Below, in pieces: positions 60,666 to 64,000 of a stretch of DNA of 64,000 bases; the stretch's first letter is position 1, and each line of letters starts with the position of its first letter. The translations under genes were made by a program, and so were the position numbers. The notes under the pieces are model-generated. The model saw nothing but the letters and a program-made list of their open reading frames with translations. It was not told where the DNA came from and searched no databases. The DNA is taken from the NCBI RefSeq assembly GCF_013369385.1, contig NZ_SZTO01000004.1, forward strand, positions 155,694-219,693. Reading direction: 5' to 3'. This DNA is from Vibrio sp. 05-20-BW147. Lineage in GTDB: Bacteria; Pseudomonadota; Gammaproteobacteria; Enterobacterales; Vibrionaceae.

Positions 60666-62402
60666 ATGAATATCAATAACACGATGAAACTGGTGTTTGG
60701 GGTGATTGGCCTTGGCATCGTAATCAGTGTAGTAACGGTGTTGCAGCTCAACGGACTATTGCAAACAGTAAATCAAATGTCGCAGATCCGTTATCAATCG
60801 TATCAAGCGGCAGATGAGCTACGCCAAAGCTCTGATGATTTAACGCGTTTAGGGCGTACGTATGTGCTGACCGGTGATGAAACCTACGAAAAAATGTACA
60901 TGGACATCCTTGCCATCCGCAATGGTGACAAACCGAGACCGCAAAACTATCACACCATCTACTGGGATTTGGTGTTGAACTATGGGCAAAAACCCAAAGC
61001 CGATGGTGCAAGAATCTCACTACAAAAAATGATGGAAAATCTGGGCTTCACCCAATCTGAGTTTCAACTTCTTAAACAAGCCCAACAAAACTCCGATGCT
61101 TTGGTGAATATGGAAGTCAAAGCGATGAATGCGGTGAAGGGGCTCTATCCGGATAGTTCTGGCAACTACACTCGTCGAGCAGAGCCAGATATGGCAATGG
61201 CGGCGAAACTCTTACACAGTAAAGAATATCACCAAGAAAAAGCCAAAATCATGGCGCCGATTGATGAGTTTTTTAAAGAGCTAGAAGCGCGAACCAATCG
61301 TCAATTTGAAACGGCTGCGCATGATGTCAGAACCACGGTGATGATTGGCAATGTTTCTCTCATCGTGGTGTTTGTCATTGCGATAATTGGTTACGTTTTG
61401 GTTAACCGCAAAGTGGTGAAGCCCATTGATCAAATGGCCAATATTTTGAAAGAGGTGGACGTTAACTCTGATTTGACTTTGCGTGTGGACGACAAGAGTA
61501 ATAACGAGCTTGGCGTCATCGGCACCACCATTAACAAAGTGCTGATCAGCTATGCGAAAACCATCAGCAAGATTAACCAAGTGAATACCACTATCTCCAA
61601 TATTTCAGAAGCGATTCAAAGTATTACTCGCAAAAATATCTCGATGGCGGGTCAGCAGAACCAAGAGATGGAAATGGCGGCAACCGCAATGGAAGAGATG
61701 ACAGCGGCACTTTCGAATGTGGCGGAAAGTACAACGATGGCGGAACAGTATGCAGGTAGCGCTGAAAAAGAAGCATCAACCAGCAAATCGGTGTTCGACA
61801 AGACCACACGAGAATTTAGCCAGTTGGAAGGGGAGTTCACCAATACATCGCAGATCATCCAACAGTTGGCAGAAGAGTCCAACAATGTGGGTAATGTGTT
61901 AGATGTGATCAAAGCGATTGCCGAGCAAACCAACTTGTTGGCACTGAATGCGGCGATAGAAGCTGCGCGGGCAGGGGAGCAAGGCCGTGGTTTTGCGGTG
62001 GTGGCGGATGAAGTGCGTTCGTTGGCACAACGTACTCAAGATTCCACCGGTGAGATTGAAAGCATCATCATGACACTGCAAGAGAAAGCAAAGCGGTCAA
62101 CCTCGACCATTCAAAGCAGTGCCGATAAGATGCAGTCAACACGCTCGAATATGGGTGTGGCGAACGATGCACTAGGAACGATTCAAGGTTCTGCGGTTGA
62201 AATTCATAAACTCAACACCGCGATTGCGGCAGCGACGGAAGAACAGTTGGCCGTCAGTGACGAGATCTCCAGTAACTTGGCCAATATCAAAAACCTCTCT
62301 TCAGAAATGAATGAAGCGATCAATCAACTTGGTCCGATCGTGGTCGACTTGCAACGAAATGTTGATGACCTCAACGGTGTGGTATCTCATATCCGTACGT
62401 AA
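60666..62402 (+). CDS. Methyl-accepting chemotaxis protein with sensor shared with the kinase
   Basis: 578 residues from ATG 60666, 9 nt after AAGGA; the in-frame ATG at 60657 directly abuts the site. Transmembrane helices about 8-28 and 232-252 bracket a helical periplasmic sensor containing [20 protein letters not shown] (51-70), YWDLVLNYG and [12 protein letters not shown], each of which has a counterpart in the kinase upstream. HAMP follows ([15 protein letters not shown]), then the MCP signalling domain with [20 protein letters not shown]. There is no C-terminal CheR-docking pentapeptide (ends GVVSHIRT). Methylation sites are in the flanking heptads. Confidence 0.93.
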   Translation: MNINNTMKLVFGVIGLGIVISVVTVLQLNGLLQTVNQMSQIRYQSYQAADELRQSSDDLTRLGRTYVLTGDETYEKMYMDILAIRNGDKPRPQNYHTIYWDLVLNYGQKPKADGARISLQKMMENLGFTQSEFQLLKQAQQNSDALVNMEVKAMNAVKGLYPDSSGNYTRRAEPDMAMAAKLLHSKEYHQEKAKIMAPIDEFFKELEARTNRQFETAAHDVRTTVMIGNVSLIVVFVIAIIGYVLVNRKVVKPIDQMANILKEVDVNSDLTLRVDDKSNNELGVIGTTINKVLISYAKTISKINQVNTTISNISEAIQSITRKNISMAGQQNQEMEMAATAMEEMTAALSNVAESTTMAEQYAGSAEKEASTSKSVFDKTTREFSQLEGEFTNTSQIIQQLAEESNNVGNVLDVIKAIAEQTNLLALNAAIEAARAGEQGRGFAVVADEVRSLAQRTQDSTGEIESIIMTLQEKAKRSTSTIQSSADKMQSTRSNMGVANDALGTIQGSAVEIHKLNTAIAAATEEQLAVSDEISSNLANIKNLSSEMNEAINQLGPIVVDLQRNVDDLNGVVSHIRT

Positions 62403-62424
62403 TTGTGACTCCAAATAGGCGATT

Positions 62425-62451
62425 CTCTTGCGAGTTTTATGCTCGCAAGAG
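62425..62451. other. Hairpin between MCP and trmY-like genes
   Basis: CTCTTGCGAG (62425-62434) and CTCGCAAGAG (62442-62451) form a perfect 10-bp stem with a 7-nt loop between convergent genes. Neither side has a T-run, so it is probably a weak or mRNA-stabilising structure rather than a strong terminator. Confidence 0.6.
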
Positions 62452-62456
62452 CGTTG

Positions 62457-63053
62457 CTACTGTTGCAGATCCAGTTCGTTTTGAATCAAAGTCACGCATT
62501 GGGAGGCAAACAACATTTTAGGGCCAAGGCTAATGTTTTGCGTTCCGAGACGCTTCAGACTGTTGAAGGTTTTCTTCGGCATCGGAATGTGGTCAGTAAG
62601 CAAAAAACAAGGATTGGCAGCAAACTTAATGTCGCGTACAAACTCGCCTTTCTTTTCCAACATATATAGCTGATGATCTTCAGCAAGCTGCTGGACTAAT
62701 CGTTCAAAGCTAATTGTACGAACGGTCACGCCCGGTTCGACATTTCTTAATTCTTCTTTGCCCATACCTGTAGAAGCATCAAGCGCACGAACAACAATAT
62801 TTAACAAGTTCGCTTCGTGAAACCCCCCGACATTTGAGATCTCATTTGAGTTAATCGTTATGGTACGAGAGAAATCTTTTGTGCTTTCAAGTACTAAATG
62901 GACAATGATGTCTTCACGATGCGACTGAGCAACAAACATGGTGTTCATCAGAGTATGTGCAAGAATCTCAGTATGAGCCTCGTTACCGACTCCTTCTAAT
63001 AACGCTCGACTGTTTGTCGGCGCTGCGCGTGCGCGTAATACAAATGTACGCAT
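62457..63053 (-). CDS. trmY: TrmY-like SPOUT methyltransferase (UPF0217)
   Basis: 198 residues from ATG 63053 with AAAGG about 8 nt upstream; the upstream extension to 63101 lacks the family start. MRTFVLRARAAPTNS begins the family; SPOUT features are IIVHLVLESTKDFSRTI in the middle and the C-terminal knot with FLLTDHIPMPKK and ISLGPKMLFASQCVTLIQNE. In archaea TrmY makes N1-methylpseudouridine at tRNA position 54. Bacteria usually have m5U54 by TrmA instead, so the role in Vibrio is open. Single gene, convergent with the MCP gene. Confidence 0.88.
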   Translation of the reverse strand: MRTFVLRARAAPTNSRALLEGVGNEAHTEILAHTLMNTMFVAQSHREDIIVHLVLESTKDFSRTITINSNEISNVGGFHEANLLNIVVRALDASTGMGKEELRNVEPGVTVRTISFERLVQQLAEDHQLYMLEKKGEFVRDIKFAANPCFLLTDHIPMPKKTFNSLKRLGTQNISLGPKMLFASQCVTLIQNELDLQQ

Positions 63054-63252
63054 GATAGACCTTTGCAGTGAATTCGAATGCACGGAGTATATACCTAACA
63101 AATAGTTTGTTGCGAGTCATGCTGTTATCAAAGTGAGTATTCGAAGTAGAGTGAAAGAGAGAGCAATTGAGAGAAAGCTTACAAAGGAAACGTTGCGAGT
63201 GCGTATTGCTTGGTTAAACTAGTCTGGCACTAAAAGAAGGAGGGCGGTATTC

Positions 63253-63771
63253 GTGCGTCAAATAAATAAAGAAGCATATAGAAAGAAAGGGAACATGGTG
63301 ATAGTGGCGTTTCTACTGGCTTTTGCCTGTTCTGCCATTGCATTTAGTACATTGTTGATTGCCCTATTTGGTAATACAGACATTGTTGAAGGCGAATCAA
63401 CGGGAAACTTTGTTTGGAACCTAGTCGGAGTAGTTATTGCTCTTGTCAGTACGCTTTCAATCTTGAATCAAATAAAGACGCATCGCTATTTTGATGAGCT
63501 TTTGTATGTATGGAAGCTTAAACAGACTCATTTAAAGATCTATCGTAAAGTGACTATCCTCAAACATGCTGCTCATAACGAACACAATGAGAGAGCAATG
63601 ACCATTCTTAAGTTTTACTATCAAACTCAGCAGCAAGTGTACGAGTTAGACAACAATACACTGACAATAAAGAGTGTATTGAATGAGCTGGAAAGGATTC
63701 GTCAGTGGGAACAAAACCACAGAGTGCTCAATGCATCCGATTTCCAAGCTGTTTGGTTGAACGATTTCTGA
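63253..63771 (+). CDS. DUF3087 family membrane protein
   Basis: 172 residues from GTG 63253, with GGAGGG about 9 nt upstream. Basic N-terminus (MRQINKEAYRKKGN), two transmembrane helices (about 16-38 and 55-73) and a helical soluble part with YVWKLKQTHLKIYRKV and HNERAMTILKFYYQTQQQVYELD. It matches what I recall of DUF3087, an uncharacterised gamma-proteobacterial family often found in Vibrio. It lies immediately upstream of an rRNA operon on the same strand; no clear terminator separates the two in the 100-nt gap. Confidence 0.82.
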   Translation: MRQINKEAYRKKGNMVIVAFLLAFACSAIAFSTLLIALFGNTDIVEGESTGNFVWNLVGVVIALVSTLSILNQIKTHRYFDELLYVWKLKQTHLKIYRKVTILKHAAHNEHNERAMTILKFYYQTQQQVYELDNNTLTIKSVLNELERIRQWEQNHRVLNASDFQAVWLNDF

Positions 63772-63873
63772 CGAAAACAGATGCTTTTTTTTAACATGGA
63801 ACCAAGAAAAATAACCCCTTGATTGTTTCTTGCGCGAACGAACGGTTTTGTGACATTTTTTATCGAAAAGCAC

Positions 63874-63901
63874 TTGCCAAAGAAACTTCGTTCCCTATAA
63901 T
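63874..63901 (+). promoter_or_regulatory. rRNA operon P1 promoter
   Basis: TTGCCA (63874-63879), 16-nt spacer, TATAAT (63896-63901), then the GC-rich discriminator GCGC, as in rrn P1 promoters under stringent control. An A/T-rich UP-element-like tract (63853-63870) lies upstream. The following leader CATCCACCGACACGGC is the familiar Vibrio rrn leader. Initiation is expected near 63907. The 16S gene is beyond the window. Confidence 0.9.
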
Positions 63902-63989
63902 GCGCATCCACCGACACGGCAGACAGCGTAAGGCTTCAGCAAGGTCGGGTGAGGTAAAAGCTTCTGAGAAAATAAATTTGAAAAAATGT

Positions 63990-64000
63990 TTGACTCTTCA
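63990..64000 (+). promoter_or_regulatory. Start of rrn P2 promoter (cut by window end)
   Basis: TTGACT at 63990-63995, preceded by an A-tract and the leader AAGCTTCTGAGAAAATAAAT, is the -35 of the second rrn promoter; the -10 lies outside the window. Confidence 0.65.

Overview
This 64 kb window looks like chromosome I of a Vibrio, most probably from the V. vulnificus / V. parahaemolyticus clade. The evidence is the serS-rarA-lolA-ftsK-lrp-ald order, the bioA / bioBFCD divergon, imuA-imuB-dnaE2 under a LexA box, DUF3087 beside an rRNA operon, an archaeal-type TrmY homologue (UPF0217) and a Vibrio-type ERIC repeat. Most of it is core chromosome. No tRNA gene, CRISPR array or prophage was seen.

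Layout. (1) 1-2350: a leftward operon (NTF2-like protein, SDR, truncated-by-window FAD oxidoreductase) behind a promoter resembling those of ECF11 / RpoE-ChrR sigma factors, which suggests a singlet-oxygen or membrane-lipid photo-oxidative response. (2) 2359-9060: htpX, a 55-residue protein, and the biotin genes bioBFCD (minus) and bioA (plus) sharing a BirA-like operator. (3) 9082-21722: serS, rarA, lolA, ftsK, lrp, divergent ald, a methyltransferase-like protein, cysB, a membrane-anchored coiled-coil protein and miaE. (4) 21744-29354: a three-gene envelope operon (outer-membrane barrel, very large metzincin-type lipoprotein, large lipoprotein) that I cannot assign to a known system. (5) 29580-35231: a five-gene Yej-type oligopeptide ABC importer with two separate ATPases. 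(6) 35663-43200: pyrF, lapB, lapA, ihfB, rpsA, cmk, sohB and a YciK-type SDR. (7) 43251-48445: SOS mutagenesis cassette. (8) 48524-52581: cheV, mlc and pykA. (9) 52630-55330: a small scrapyard with a truncated ERIC, a complete ISAs1-family element, a lipase gene cut off by that element, its partner gene, and an IS3-family relic. (10) 55358-62402: a signalling block with an HD-GYP response regulator divergent from a 1328-residue hybrid histidine kinase and a methyl-accepting chemotaxis protein; the kinase and the MCP share a homologous periplasmic sensor domain. (11) 62457-64000: trmY-like gene, DUF3087 gene, and the P1/P2 promoters of an rRNA operon that continues past the window.

The most interesting accessory content is the shared-sensor signalling block (55.3-62.4 kb), the metzincin lipoprotein operon (21.7-29.4 kb), the photo-oxidative lipid operon at the left end, and the IS-disrupted lipase module at 54 kb. 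All functional assignments come from reading translated sequence and motifs; no database search was run.
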